Assembly (NCBI RefSeq): GCF_024198175.1
Contig: NZ_JAJVKV010000011.1
Location: forward strand, 124,001-188,000
Source of the DNA: Pyxidicoccus xibeiensis
GTDB lineage: Bacteria; Myxococcota; Myxococcia; Myxococcales; Myxococcaceae
Direction of reading: 5' to 3'
Length of the DNA: 64,000 nt
In this document: in pieces, positions 53,014 through 61,489 of the stretch
How the letters are laid out: each line of letters begins with the position of its first letter
Numbering within the stretch: position 1 is the first letter of the stretch
Position numbers and translations under genes: made by a program
The notes under the pieces: generated by a model
Database searches by the model: none
What the model was told of the DNA's origin: nothing
Seen by the model: only the letters and a program-made list of their open reading frames with translations

Positions 53014-54411
53014 TCAGCTCTCGTCGCCCGCGGCGGCGAGCTGCTGGGCATCGACCCCGTCGAACTCGATATCGTTGTCCTGCGTCGTCCCGGTGATGGT
53101 GTAGCGCGCGGTCACACTGCTCCCCTTGCGGTTGATACAGGGCACACGGGCCAGCGGACTCCTGCCAATGGAGACCTGGGCGTAGACCCAGACCTCGGCG
53201 CCGTCAGGGACGCCATACTCGCTCGGCGCGGCGGTGTAAGACTTCCCCTTGGCATAGGGGTTCGACGTCGGCCTCGTCGTCTGCTCCCTGCCGTCCGCGT
53301 CGAAGTACACGAACCGCTGTGAGACCAGGAACAACCCCTCGTTCTTCAAGGTGATTTCGCCGACCTCGGGCAGGGGGAAGAGCTTGTCGTCGATGACCTG
53401 GTGATGCCACTTGTCGCCGGAGGCGTAGAGGTCGGCCAGGCGGCCCCTGGCGTCGCGGTACACCACATGGTTCTGGTTGGCGAAGATGAGGGTCGCCGGG
53501 TCGCCCTTCGCGCCCACGCTGTCACCCACCTTCTCATTCAGGCGCGTCATGCCCCACTTGCTGTCGCCCATGAAGTGGTACTGGTAGATGTCGTCGTTCT
53601 TCGAGCGGAAGAACACCCGCATGCGGTCGCCGTAGACGATGCCGCAGGGGTCGCCCTTCGCGCCGGGGGCGTCATCGACCTTTTCATCGAGCACCTCGGC
53701 CCGCCAGCCGTTGGCGTAGTAGACGTGTGAAATCGCGTCCCGCGTGTCGCGATACAGCACGTGCAGCTGCTTGTCGGTGGCCATCATGAAGGGCTCACCC
53801 GCCGCGGGCCTCGCGCCCTTCGCCACCGACATCAGCCAGTCGGACCTCCAGCCATCCTTCGGGTCCCTGTAGAGATGGTACAGGTCGCCACCGCTGAGGC
53901 GGAACACGAGGTGCAGTTGCCCGTAGTAGGCGAGGACGCTCGGCCTGCCCTCCGCGGCGGGGATGCCCGTCAGCGTCGTGGACAGGTTCTCGTAGCGCCA
54001 GCCGCGGTCCGTCCACACGAGCCGGGCAACCTGGTTCCGGGCGTCGCGGAAGAACACCTGCATGGCGTCGTCGTAGACGAGGGCTGTCGGGTCGCTGGCG
54101 GCCTCGGGCGCCCCCGTCAGGTCCGTCAGGTCGTCCTGGCGCCAGCCTTTCTCATGGACGTAGTAGACATGGATGACGTGGTTGCGCTCGTCGCGAAAGA
54201 GCGCGTGCCGCTGGCCCTCGGTCGTCAGCGCGAACGTCTCGCCGATGGCGGCGGGCGTGCCCCTCAGCCGGTTCGAGAGGTCCTGCTGGCGCCACTTCCG
54301 GACATCACTGTCGTAGAAGTCGTCGAGCACGCTGCCATTGGCCTGCGTGTAGACGACGTGCATCTGGGACGCGTACGTGATGCAGCTCGGCTTGCCGTAA
54401 ATCGTTGCCAT
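53014..54411 (-). CDS. Beta-propeller protein with C-terminal beta-sandwich (465 aa), sigma-54 target
   Basis: Residues 1-350 contain about seven repeats of 45-50 residues, each with an aromatic start, an H-V/L-x-Y/F-R-D element (HALFRDERNHVIHVYY, MQVFFRDARNQVARLVW, LHVLYRDTRDAISHVYY, RMRVFFRSKNDDIYQYHF, NHVVYRDARGRLADLY) and a Gly-Trp turn. They form a propeller similar in layout to fungal-type lectins such as AAL. The last ~110 residues (EGLFLVSQRFVYFDADGREQ) form an uncharacterised beta domain. There is no signal peptide. The ATG at 54411 lies about 55 bp from a sigma-54 promoter. Its regulator is probably the FHA-type activator encoded at 55572. Confidence 0.75.
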   Translation of the reverse strand: MATIYGKPSCITYASQMHVVYTQANGSVLDDFYDSDVRKWRQQDLSNRLRGTPAAIGETFALTTEGQRHALFRDERNHVIHVYYVHEKGWRQDDLTDLTGAPEAASDPTALVYDDAMQVFFRDARNQVARLVWTDRGWRYENLSTTLTGIPAAEGRPSVLAYYGQLHLVFRLSGGDLYHLYRDPKDGWRSDWLMSVAKGARPAAGEPFMMATDKQLHVLYRDTRDAISHVYYANGWRAEVLDEKVDDAPGAKGDPCGIVYGDRMRVFFRSKNDDIYQYHFMGDSKWGMTRLNEKVGDSVGAKGDPATLIFANQNHVVYRDARGRLADLYASGDKWHHQVIDDKLFPLPEVGEITLKNEGLFLVSQRFVYFDADGREQTTRPTSNPYAKGKSYTAAPSEYGVPDGAEVWVYAQVSIGRSPLARVPCINRKGSSVTARYTITGTTQDNDIEFDGVDAQQLAAAGDES

Positions 54412-54477
54412 GAGGTCTGTCTTTCCGGGTCAGGGTGGGAGGCCGCCCCGGGGGAGGAGCGGCACGCCCACCCATGA

Positions 54478-54491
54478 GCAAGCGTCGTGCC
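54478..54491 (-). promoter_or_regulatory. Sigma-54 (-24/-12) promoter of the beta-propeller gene
   Basis: On the minus strand the sequence is GGCACGACGCTTGC, a full match to GGCACG-N4-TTGC with GG and GC ten bases apart. The expected start of transcription is near 54466, about 55 bp before the ATG at 54411. Confidence 0.75.
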
Positions 54492-54573
54492 CTGCCTGAC
54501 TGCCCCCGGGGACACCACGGCTGGCGGGCTCGAGCACGCTGGCGGGCCGGTCTACGGCGGGCTCGCCGTGTCA

Positions 54574-54607
54574 GCTGACATGCCAGTGACGGCGGCTGAC
54601 ATGCCAG
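54574..54607. promoter_or_regulatory. Two GCTGACATGCCAG sites (putative activator-binding sites)
   Basis: GCTGACATGCCAG occurs twice, at 54574-54586 and 54595-54607, with 21-bp spacing (two helical turns). The near-palindromic core is TGACATGCCA. The sites lie about 85-115 bp upstream of the -24 element at 54490. The same motif recurs at 57192-57240. Confidence 0.7.
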
Positions 54608-54690
54608 CCGGGGGGCACGCGTCCATGGCTTCCTGTAAGAAGACTCCTCGGCGGTCGCTCTGGCCTGCCCGCGTGAGGAGGTTCACGGAG

Positions 54691-55572
54691 ATGGAGCGTC
54701 GCCCCCTGGGAAGGACGGGACTGCACGTCTCCGTGCTCGGCTTCGGCGCCGGGCACGTGGGCAGTCCGGACCTGGCGGAGGCAGATGCCGCCGCGCTGCT
54801 GCACGGCGTGCTGGACTCGGGCATCAACCTCATCGACACCGCGCCCGGGTACGGGCTGTCGGAGGAGCGCATCGGCCGGCACCTGCATGGCCGGCGGGGC
54901 GAGTTCATCCTGTCCACCAAGTGCGGCTACGGCGTGCCCGGCGTGGAGGACTGGACGCCCGAGTGCATCACCCGAGGCGTGGACCAGGCCCTCCAACGGC
55001 TGCGCACGGACGTGCTCGACGTGGTGCACTTCCACTCGTGTCCCGTGGAGGTGCTCCGGCGGCCCGGGCTGATTGAAGCGCTGGTCCGCGCCGTGGAGGC
55101 GGGCAAGGTCCGCGCCGCCGCCTACTCCGGGGACAACGCCGCGCTGGAGTACGCGCTGGGCACGGGCGCCTTCACGGTGGTGCAGACGTCCGTCAACGTG
55201 TTCGACCAGCGCGCCATCGACCGGGGCGTCGCGTGGGCGCGGGACAAGGGCGTGGGCGTCATCGCCAAGCGCCCCCTGGGCAACGCGCCCTGGCGCTTCG
55301 CCGAGCGGCCCGGCGCGCACGACATTGGCGAGTACTGGCACCGGATGCGGACCATGGGCCTGGACACGCGGGGCCTGGACTGGAGCGAAGTGACGCTGCG
55401 CTTCGCCGCGCACGTGCCCGGCGTGTCCACCTGCATCGTGGGCACCGGGCGGCTGGACAACCTGCGCCGCAACCTGCGCACGCTGGAGCACGGACCGCTT
55501 CCCCCGGACTTCGTCTACGTCATCCGCGAGGCCTTCCGGCGGAGCGACCAGGGCTGGGATGGGATGATTTGA
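54691..55572 (+). CDS. Aldo/keto reductase
   Basis: The 293-aa protein is an NAD(P)H-dependent oxidoreductase of the AKR superfamily. The catalytic tetrad is visible: Asp and Tyr in NLIDTAPGYGLSEERIG, Lys in ILSTKCGYGV and His in LDVVHFHSCPV. The C-terminal part (VSTCIVGTGRLDNLRRNL) binds the cofactor phosphate. Start ATG at 54691 with GAGGAGG upstream. Its stop overlaps the start of the sigma-54 activator gene (TGATG), so they are one operon. The substrate is unknown. It may supply or remove a metabolite sensed by the regulator, which is speculation. Confidence 0.88.
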   Translation: MERRPLGRTGLHVSVLGFGAGHVGSPDLAEADAAALLHGVLDSGINLIDTAPGYGLSEERIGRHLHGRRGEFILSTKCGYGVPGVEDWTPECITRGVDQALQRLRTDVLDVVHFHSCPVEVLRRPGLIEALVRAVEAGKVRAAAYSGDNAALEYALGTGAFTVVQTSVNVFDQRAIDRGVAWARDKGVGVIAKRPLGNAPWRFAERPGAHDIGEYWHRMRTMGLDTRGLDWSEVTLRFAAHVPGVSTCIVGTGRLDNLRRNLRTLEHGPLPPDFVYVIREAFRRSDQGWDGMI

Positions 55573-57173
55573 TGCAGCCCGTGCCCGATGATGAATCCAC
55601 GGCCAATGTGCCACCGCCCGACGCCGATGCCCCGGGCTCCCGGCCGGTGCCCGCCCTGACCCTCGTCTCCCACCCCATGGTCCACCGGGTGGGCGAGCGG
55701 CTGTTGCTGGACGCGCTCCTCCAGGGCCGGGAGGTCGCGCTTTCGCGCAACGCGCCGCTCTTCACCCGTCCCGGAGCGGCCCTGGGCCTGCCGCTGGCGG
55801 ACCCCTTCCTGAGCCGCAAGGCCCTGCGGCTCGGCCCGGGCGTCCGGGGCGGTGTCCGGCTGGAGGTGGAGGAAGGTGGCACCCGCGTGGTCGCCGGTGG
55901 CATCCCTGGTGAGCGCTGGGACTTCGGCCCCGAGGCACTGGCGGCAGGAGTGCCACTCGAGCTCGCGGGCCGGGTGGTGGTGCTGCTGCACCTGGTGGAC
56001 GCCTCCGAGCCTGACTCACCGGACACCCTGGGCATGGTGGGGCAGAGCGCGGCGCTGGGGCGCGTGCGCGTGCGGGTGGCCCAGGTGGCGGACCTGGACG
56101 TGCCGGTGCTCATCCGCGGCGAGACGGGGACGGGCAAGGAGCTGGTGGCCCGGGCGCTCCACCAGCGCAGCCCCCGCCGGCAGGGGCCCTTCGTCAGCGT
56201 GAACCTGGGCACCCTCCCCCGCGAGCTGGCCGCCGCCGAGCTGTTCGGCGCGCAGCGCGGCGCATACACCGGCGCCACCCAGGCCCGAGAGGGCTTCTTC
56301 CGCGCCGCCCACGGCGGCACCCTCTTCCTGGACGAGGTGGGTGAGGCCTCGCCCGAGGTGCAGGTGCTGCTGCTGCGCGTGCTGGAGACCGGGGAGCTGT
56401 TCCCGGTGGGCGCCTCCACACCGGTGGCCACGAACGTGCGGCTGGTGACGGCCACGGACGCGCCCCTGGAGGAGCTCATCCAGCAGGGCCGCTTCCGCGC
56501 TCCGCTGCTGCACCGGCTGGCGGGCTACGAAATCCGCCTGCCTCCGCTGCGCCAGCGCCGCGAGGACATCAGCCTCCTCTTCCACCACTTCGCGCGCCAG
56601 GAGCTGGAGGTGCTCGGCGAGGCGCGGCGGCTGGTGACGGAGGACCCCCACGCCGAGCCCTGGCTGCCAGCGCCTCTGGCCTCCCTCCTCCTGCGCCACA
56701 CCTGGCCCGGCAACATCCGCCAGCTTCGCAACGTGGCGCGCCAGCTCGTCATCACCAGCCGTGGCCAGCCACGCTTGAAGATGGACCCGCAGCTGGAGCA
56801 GGAGCTGGGGCCTGTCACCGCACCGGCTGCCGAGGTGGCCACGCCCCAGCCCGAGGGTGCCGAGCCCTCCCCGCCGCCGCGCCGCAAGCCCTCGGAGGTC
56901 TCGGAGGAGGAGCTGGTGGGTGCGCTGCGTGCGTGCGCGTGGGATTTGAAGGCCACCGCCGGCCGGCTCGGCATCACCCGTGCGTCCCTCTACAACCTCA
57001 TCGACCGCAGCACCCGCATCCGCACCGTCCGCGACCTGGGCACCGAGGAAATTCGCCGGTGCTTCCAGGAATGCGGCGGCGACCTGGACGCGATGGTGCG
57101 GCGCCTGGAGGTGTCAGGGCGGGCGCTCCAGCGCCGCATCCGGGAGCTGGGGCTTGGGACCGAGGAGGAATGA
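55572..57173 (+). CDS. FHA-domain sigma-54 enhancer-binding protein
   Basis: The 533-aa protein has an N-terminal FHA-like domain (about residues 40-140: PADPFLSRKALRLG contains the typical SRKALR phosphothreonine-binding stretch), an AAA+ domain (Walker A GETGTGKE near 178, loop GAYTGA, Walker B GGTLFLDEVGE) and two Fis-type HTH segments at the end (KATAGRLGITRASLYNLIDR and VSGRALQRRIRELG). The GAFTGA loop contacting sigma-54 is present as GAYTGA. It should activate -24/-12 promoters when phosphorylated partners bind the FHA. Ser/Thr kinase genes are abundant nearby. It overlaps the aldo/keto reductase gene and probably controls the two flanking genes. Confidence 0.93.
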   Translation: MQPVPDDESTANVPPPDADAPGSRPVPALTLVSHPMVHRVGERLLLDALLQGREVALSRNAPLFTRPGAALGLPLADPFLSRKALRLGPGVRGGVRLEVEEGGTRVVAGGIPGERWDFGPEALAAGVPLELAGRVVVLLHLVDASEPDSPDTLGMVGQSAALGRVRVRVAQVADLDVPVLIRGETGTGKELVARALHQRSPRRQGPFVSVNLGTLPRELAAAELFGAQRGAYTGATQAREGFFRAAHGGTLFLDEVGEASPEVQVLLLRVLETGELFPVGASTPVATNVRLVTATDAPLEELIQQGRFRAPLLHRLAGYEIRLPPLRQRREDISLLFHHFARQELEVLGEARRLVTEDPHAEPWLPAPLASLLLRHTWPGNIRQLRNVARQLVITSRGQPRLKMDPQLEQELGPVTAPAAEVATPQPEGAEPSPPPRRKPSEVSEEELVGALRACAWDLKATAGRLGITRASLYNLIDRSTRIRTVRDLGTEEIRRCFQECGGDLDAMVRRLEVSGRALQRRIRELGLGTEEE

Positions 57174-57191
57174 GGTCCAAACGGCGACACC

Positions 57192-57240
57192 CTGGCATGT
57201 CAGCGGGGGCCTGACATGTCAGCCCTGGCGCCTGGCATGC
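57192..57240. promoter_or_regulatory. Three CTGRCATGYCAG-type sites (putative activator-binding sites)
   Basis: CTGGCATGTCAGC (57192-57204), CTGACATGTCAGC (57211-57223) and the half site CTGGCATGC (57232-57240) are spaced 19 and 21 bp. They share the palindromic core with the pair at 54574-54607. They lie 64 to 112 bp upstream of the -24 element at 57304. Confidence 0.7.
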
Positions 57241-57303
57241 ATCCCCGTGCCGGGACGAGGCCCGTGCGTTGGCGCGGGGACAGGCAGACTCCAGCACCTG
57301 CGC

Positions 57304-57317
57304 GGCACGGGCATTGC
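57304..57317 (+). promoter_or_regulatory. Sigma-54 (-24/-12) promoter of the 151-aa gene
   Basis: GGCACGGGCATTGC matches GGCACG-N4-TTGC with exact GG-N10-GC spacing. Transcription should begin near 57329, about 70 bp before the ATG at 57401. The overall layout mirrors the one at 54478-54607. Confidence 0.75.
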
Positions 57318-57400
57318 TCAGCCCGTCACCCGCTAACATCCGCTCCAGGAACGCTCCCGCGAGGAGCCCTGGTGGGATGGCCATACCCGGAGGAGTCATC

Positions 57401-57856
57401 ATGCAGGAGCCACGTACCGAGAGCGTTGTCGAGCTGGCGTCGGCCACCCCGTCGCCTGAGACGTCAGGCGAGGGCAGCCCACCCTCGCATACCGAGGACA
57501 TCAACCTCGACACGCCCCGCCGCATGTCCTGGCACCTGACCCCCGACTCCAACCCCCGGCTCCTCATCGGCTCCAGGGTCACCTTCCGCAACGTCAGTGG
57601 ATGGAAGGGTCCATTGACCCTGCAGTTCAAGGATTCATCCGGTAACGCGGTCTTCATCAATCGGTTGTTCGATACATCCTCCAATGAGAAGACCCTGGAT
57701 GTGCATCCCAGTACGCCCACGACACTGGATGTCCGGATGGATGCTCCTCACGGCGCGTATCAGCTCCATGCCCGTATCAATGACTTTCAGGCCTGGCAGC
57801 GCCTGAGCGACATCGAGGTGATCTGCGATCCGAAGGAGCGGGACTGCACGGATTGA
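57401..57856 (+). CDS. Hypothetical beta-rich protein (151 aa), sigma-54 target
   Basis: The protein has a ~40-residue Ser/Thr/Glu-rich start without signal peptide, then a beta-sandwich-like body (PRLLIGSRVTFRNVSGWKGP, LTLQFKDSSGNAVFINRLFD, DVRMDAPHGAYQLHARINDF) ending with two cysteines (EVICDPKERDCTD). I do not recognise the family. AGGAG stands before the ATG. Gene and promoter arrangement make it a direct target of the neighbouring FHA-type activator. Convergent to the kinase gene, with 30 bp between stop codons. Confidence 0.7.
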   Translation: MQEPRTESVVELASATPSPETSGEGSPPSHTEDINLDTPRRMSWHLTPDSNPRLLIGSRVTFRNVSGWKGPLTLQFKDSSGNAVFINRLFDTSSNEKTLDVHPSTPTTLDVRMDAPHGAYQLHARINDFQAWQRLSDIEVICDPKERDCTD

Positions 57857-57886
57857 GGGCCGGGCCCGACACCTCCGCGGGTGCGC

Positions 57887-60800
57887 CTACTCGTCCAGTG
57901 CTCTCGTGAGGCTGGCACGCAGCGAGCGTGCCTCCGGTGAGCCGGGGCGGGCCGCCAGCACCTCGTCGGTCAGCGTCAGTCCCAGCCGGAGCATCGCCTG
58001 GAGCTCATGGCCGGACCGCCGCCGCGCGACGGCCCACTCCTGACAGGCCCTCGCGAAGGCGAGCCGCTCGTCCAGGGGCCATGCGCTCAGCTCGATGGCC
58101 TTGCGCCAGGCGCGCTCGGCCTCATCGAAGCGCGCGGCGCCCCGTGGGTCATCCCGTGCGTACCCGCGAGCACCAACCCCATGCACCAACGCCAGCGCAT
58201 GCCAGACCTCCGCGCGCCGGGCACTGCCCTGAAGCGCCTGTCCGAGCGCCGCCTCGGCCAGGGCCAGGGCGGGACGCGGATTCCGCCCGCGCGCGAGGTC
58301 ATGGGCCGCCAGGACCTGCTGCGCTCGCGCCTCCTGGACGAGCGCCGACACGTCCGCCGGTCTTTGCTCCCGGGCTGTCCTCGCGGCACGCAGCGCGGCC
58401 CGTGCGTCCGCTTCCGGGTCCCCTCCTCGCTCGTGGAGATACGTGGCCCGCAGGACGTGAGCGAGGGCGAGGTGGCCATGGGCCTCGGCCTGCCTGGGAG
58501 CAACCTCCAGGGCCCTGGCGAAGGCCCCCCTGGCCAGGTCCAGCAGCGCAAGAGGGTCCTCTCCCCGCGCCCACGCGTCGCGAGCCTGCTCCACGTGGAC
58601 GAGGCCCAGGCCGAGGTGGACCTGGGGCACCTTGTCATCCAGCGCGAGCGCGTTTCGATGGGCCGCGAGCGCCGCTGACAGCGCCGGGCGGGCGTCCTCG
58701 CCCCGGTAGCGCAGCCAGCGGGCCCGGAACTCCTGGAGCTGTCCCTCGTTGAACCACGCCACCAGGTGCCGCGGGTTGAGGGCACGGGCCTTCTCCAGCG
58801 CTTGCGCGGCGCGCGCCAGGTCCCCCTCCACGTCGGCCGCGCGCGGAGTCGCGGCCCGCTTGAGGTACGCGCTGCCCAGGTTGACCCACAACCCGGTGAC
58901 GCTCGCGTCCAGTCGCGTGGCGGCGACGAAGGCTTCCACGGCCTGGTCCCGGTGCGCGCGCGAGTCCTCTCCGGCCTCCTCCTCGTGGTCCGCCCATATC
59001 TTGAAGACGAGGCCCAGGTTGGAGTGGAACTCGTAGCCGCGCCCCTCGTCGCCGACCTTCTCGAAGGACTCCAGCGTCTGGCGGAGCAGCTCGCGCGGGT
59101 CCTCCCCCCGGCCCTCGCGGTAGCGCGCCCACTGCCACAGGACCAGGCCCTGCTCGTGCCAGGCCGTGCTCGACGCGGGCTCCAGCGAGGTGGCCCGCTT
59201 CGCGGCGGCCAGCGCCTCCTGGAGCGCCGGCTCCGCGTCCTCGCCCTGACGGGTGCGGTGCTCCGCCAGGCGACGGTGGTGGGCGGCCCGCAGCACGTGG
59301 GCCCGGGCATGGTCGGGTGAGAGGGTCAGCACCCGGTCGAGAGACTCCAGGGCCCGGGTGACGGGAAGCTGCACGTCGCCTCCGCCCGTGAGCCCCATCC
59401 GCAGGGCCAGCTGCTCCGCGCGGGCCAGGGCCAGGTGCGCCTCGGGAAGGCTCTCCGCCGTCGCCGCGGCGCGGGCATAGGCCTGACGCGCGGCCTCCAG
59501 GCTGGCCCGGGCCTGCTCACGGCGGCCCGCCGCCGAGTGCGCGCTCGCCTGAGCCCGCAGCACGTCGCCCCTGAGCAGCGGCGCCTCGAAGAACCACGGC
59601 AGCCGGTCTCCGAGCGCGTCCAGCCGGGCCAGCGCGTCCTCGTGATGCTCCTCGAGGAAGGCGATGAGCGCCTCCACGTACTCCGTGGAGGGGACCTCGG
59701 CGCCCCCGCCCTGCCTCAGCCAGGAGAGCGCCGGGTCGCGATGGCTGCGCGCCAGCTCCTGACGCCGCGCCTCGCGCTGGCGGGGCGACAGGGACTCCAT
59801 GGCCTGGAGCTGCTCCTGGTAGAGCCGCGTCCAGGCCAGCGCCAGCGCATACGCGACCCGGGGCGTGCGGGAGCCGTGGGCCCACGCCGCCTCCAGGTGC
59901 TCGCGGGCGCGGGCCGCATCGCCCAGGGCGAGCCACCCACGCCCCAGCGCGGCGTGGCCGGGCCCCAGGGCCAGCTCGCCGCCCTGGTTCATCTCCGCCT
60001 CGATGTCCCCCAGGCGTTCCTTCAACCTCCGCTGCCCGGCACGGGTGTCATGCAGCCGGGCCAGGGCCTCGTAGCGGGCGCGGGACTCCACGTGCTCGGC
60101 CAGCTCGGAGAAGCGACGGGCGAGGTGCTCGCGCAGGTCCGCTTCACGGCGCGCCAGCACGGCCTGCACGCCCGCGCCAGCCGCCAGCACCAGCACCACC
60201 GCCGCCACGGACAGCGCGCGCCAGTGCTTGCGCGCCCGCTTGCGCAGCCGGTACCCGAGACCCGCCGCGCGGGCCCGGACAGGCTCGCCGTCGAGGAAGC
60301 GCCGCAGGTCCTCGGCCAGCGCGCGCGCCGAGTCGTAGCGGGCGCCCCTGTCTTTCTCCAGGCACTTGAGGGTGATGGCCTCCAGGTCCACGGGGATGTC
60401 CCGGTCCACGGCGCGCGGAGGGCGGGGCTCCTCGGTGGCGATGCGGCTGAGCACCTCCAGGTTGTTGGCGCCGTGGAGGGGAGGCTGCCCCGTCAGCAAG
60501 GCATAGAGCGTGGCGCCCAGGCTGTAGACGTCCGCGCGCCGGTCGAGCCGTGCCACCTCGCCGCGGGCCTGCTCCGGCGCCATGTAGTGCGGGGTGCCCA
60601 GCACCGCCCCGGTGGCCGTCGCCCCCCCGGTCCAGTCCCGGGCGAGGCCGAAGTCCATGACATAGGGCCGCAGCTGCCCATCCGGGGTGCGCTCCACCAG
60701 GATGTTGGAGGGCTTGAGGTCGCGATGGATGAGGCTGGCGCGGTGGGCCGCGTGCACACCCTCGGCGACCTGTGCGAGCAGCATCGCCTTCTGCTCGGAG

Positions 60801-61357
60801 GTGAGCTCCTCCCCCAGCTCCTGGAGAGGCCTCCCGTCCACGTACTGCATGGCGATGTAGGGATGCCCCTGGACCTCGCCCACCTCGTACACCTTGCAGA
60901 CACGCTCATGGTCCACGCGGGCCTGGGCCTGGGCCTCGGCCACGAAGCGGCGCGCGAGCCCGGGGTCCTCGCCCCGCACGAACTTGAGGGCGACATTGCG
61001 GTTGAGCCTCGGGTCGAAGGCGAGGAACACACGCCCCATGCCACCGTGGCCCAGGAAGCGCACGGGCTGGTAGCGCTCCCAGCCGGGCACCGGGAAGGTG
61101 GAGACCTCCGAGCGCTCCGGGCCCGCCGGGAGGGGGCCCGCCGTGGAGGCCTGGACCGGCCCGCCGCCCGCGACGGCTCCGGCAGCTCCCAGGAGCGAGG
61201 CGAGCGTCTCTGCCGACAAGCGCTTGCGCTCGACCAGCAGGGTCAGGGGACTGCGCCCCAGGCGCAGGGCCTCCTCGCGCAGCGCCTCCGCCTCTTCATG
61301 GGAGAGCAGGCCCTCGAAGACAGCGACATGCAGCTCGGCTTCGTGTTCCTCGCGCAT
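57887..61357 (-). CDS. Ser/Thr protein kinase with C-terminal TPR region (1156 aa)
   Basis: Residues 95-365 are a Hanks-type kinase with all key elements: GHGGMGRVF, lysine in NVALKFVRG, IHRDLKPSNIL, MDFGLA and YMAPEQA. A membrane helix lies near 383-402 (ALSVAAVVLVLAAGAGVQAV). The C-terminal ~750 residues are helical repeats of TPR type (VPQVHLGLGLVHVEQARDAW, TGLWVNLGSAYLKRA, HGHLALAHVLRATYLH). The topology places the TPRs outside the cytoplasm or near the membrane as a sensor. In myxobacteria such kinases phosphorylate FHA regulators, and an FHA-type activator is encoded about 700 bp away; a link is only inferred. Starts at ATG 61357. Confidence 0.9.
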   Translation of the reverse strand: MREEHEAELHVAVFEGLLSHEEAEALREEALRLGRSPLTLLVERKRLSAETLASLLGAAGAVAGGGPVQASTAGPLPAGPERSEVSTFPVPGWERYQPVRFLGHGGMGRVFLAFDPRLNRNVALKFVRGEDPGLARRFVAEAQAQARVDHERVCKVYEVGEVQGHPYIAMQYVDGRPLQELGEELTSEQKAMLLAQVAEGVHAAHRASLIHRDLKPSNILVERTPDGQLRPYVMDFGLARDWTGGATATGAVLGTPHYMAPEQARGEVARLDRRADVYSLGATLYALLTGQPPLHGANNLEVLSRIATEEPRPPRAVDRDIPVDLEAITLKCLEKDRGARYDSARALAEDLRRFLDGEPVRARAAGLGYRLRKRARKHWRALSVAAVVLVLAAGAGVQAVLARREADLREHLARRFSELAEHVESRARYEALARLHDTRAGQRRLKERLGDIEAEMNQGGELALGPGHAALGRGWLALGDAARAREHLEAAWAHGSRTPRVAYALALAWTRLYQEQLQAMESLSPRQREARRQELARSHRDPALSWLRQGGGAEVPSTEYVEALIAFLEEHHEDALARLDALGDRLPWFFEAPLLRGDVLRAQASAHSAAGRREQARASLEAARQAYARAAATAESLPEAHLALARAEQLALRMGLTGGGDVQLPVTRALESLDRVLTLSPDHARAHVLRAAHHRRLAEHRTRQGEDAEPALQEALAAAKRATSLEPASSTAWHEQGLVLWQWARYREGRGEDPRELLRQTLESFEKVGDEGRGYEFHSNLGLVFKIWADHEEEAGEDSRAHRDQAVEAFVAATRLDASVTGLWVNLGSAYLKRAATPRAADVEGDLARAAQALEKARALNPRHLVAWFNEGQLQEFRARWLRYRGEDARPALSAALAAHRNALALDDKVPQVHLGLGLVHVEQARDAWARGEDPLALLDLARGAFARALEVAPRQAEAHGHLALAHVLRATYLHERGGDPEADARAALRAARTAREQRPADVSALVQEARAQQVLAAHDLARGRNPRPALALAEAALGQALQGSARRAEVWHALALVHGVGARGYARDDPRGAARFDEAERAWRKAIELSAWPLDERLAFARACQEWAVARRRSGHELQAMLRLGLTLTDEVLAARPGSPEARSLRASLTRALDE

Positions 61358-61451
61358 CCGCTGCCCCCGCGCTCAAGGCACGAGACGGCTCGACCCCGCC
61401 CGGCATGGAAGGTCTAGCACAGGGCCCGGGCAGTCCGGCGCGGACCGGGGC

Positions 61452-61482
61452 AGGCCCCGGAGACCTGACGTCTCCGGGGCCT
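61452..61482. terminator. 13-bp perfect hairpin after the GH88-like gene
   Basis: AGGCCCCGGAGAC and GTCTCCGGGGCCT enclose the loop CTGAC. It starts 8 bp after the stop codon at 61490 on the minus strand and separates this gene from the downstream kinase gene, so the two are not one operon. Confidence 0.75.
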
Positions 61483-61489
61483 CGCCCCT

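Noticed and set aside
54608..54690. A sigma-54 promoter for the aldo/keto reductase gene
   Set aside because: The nearest sequence (GGCACGCGTCCATGGC) has the wrong spacing and no TTGC.
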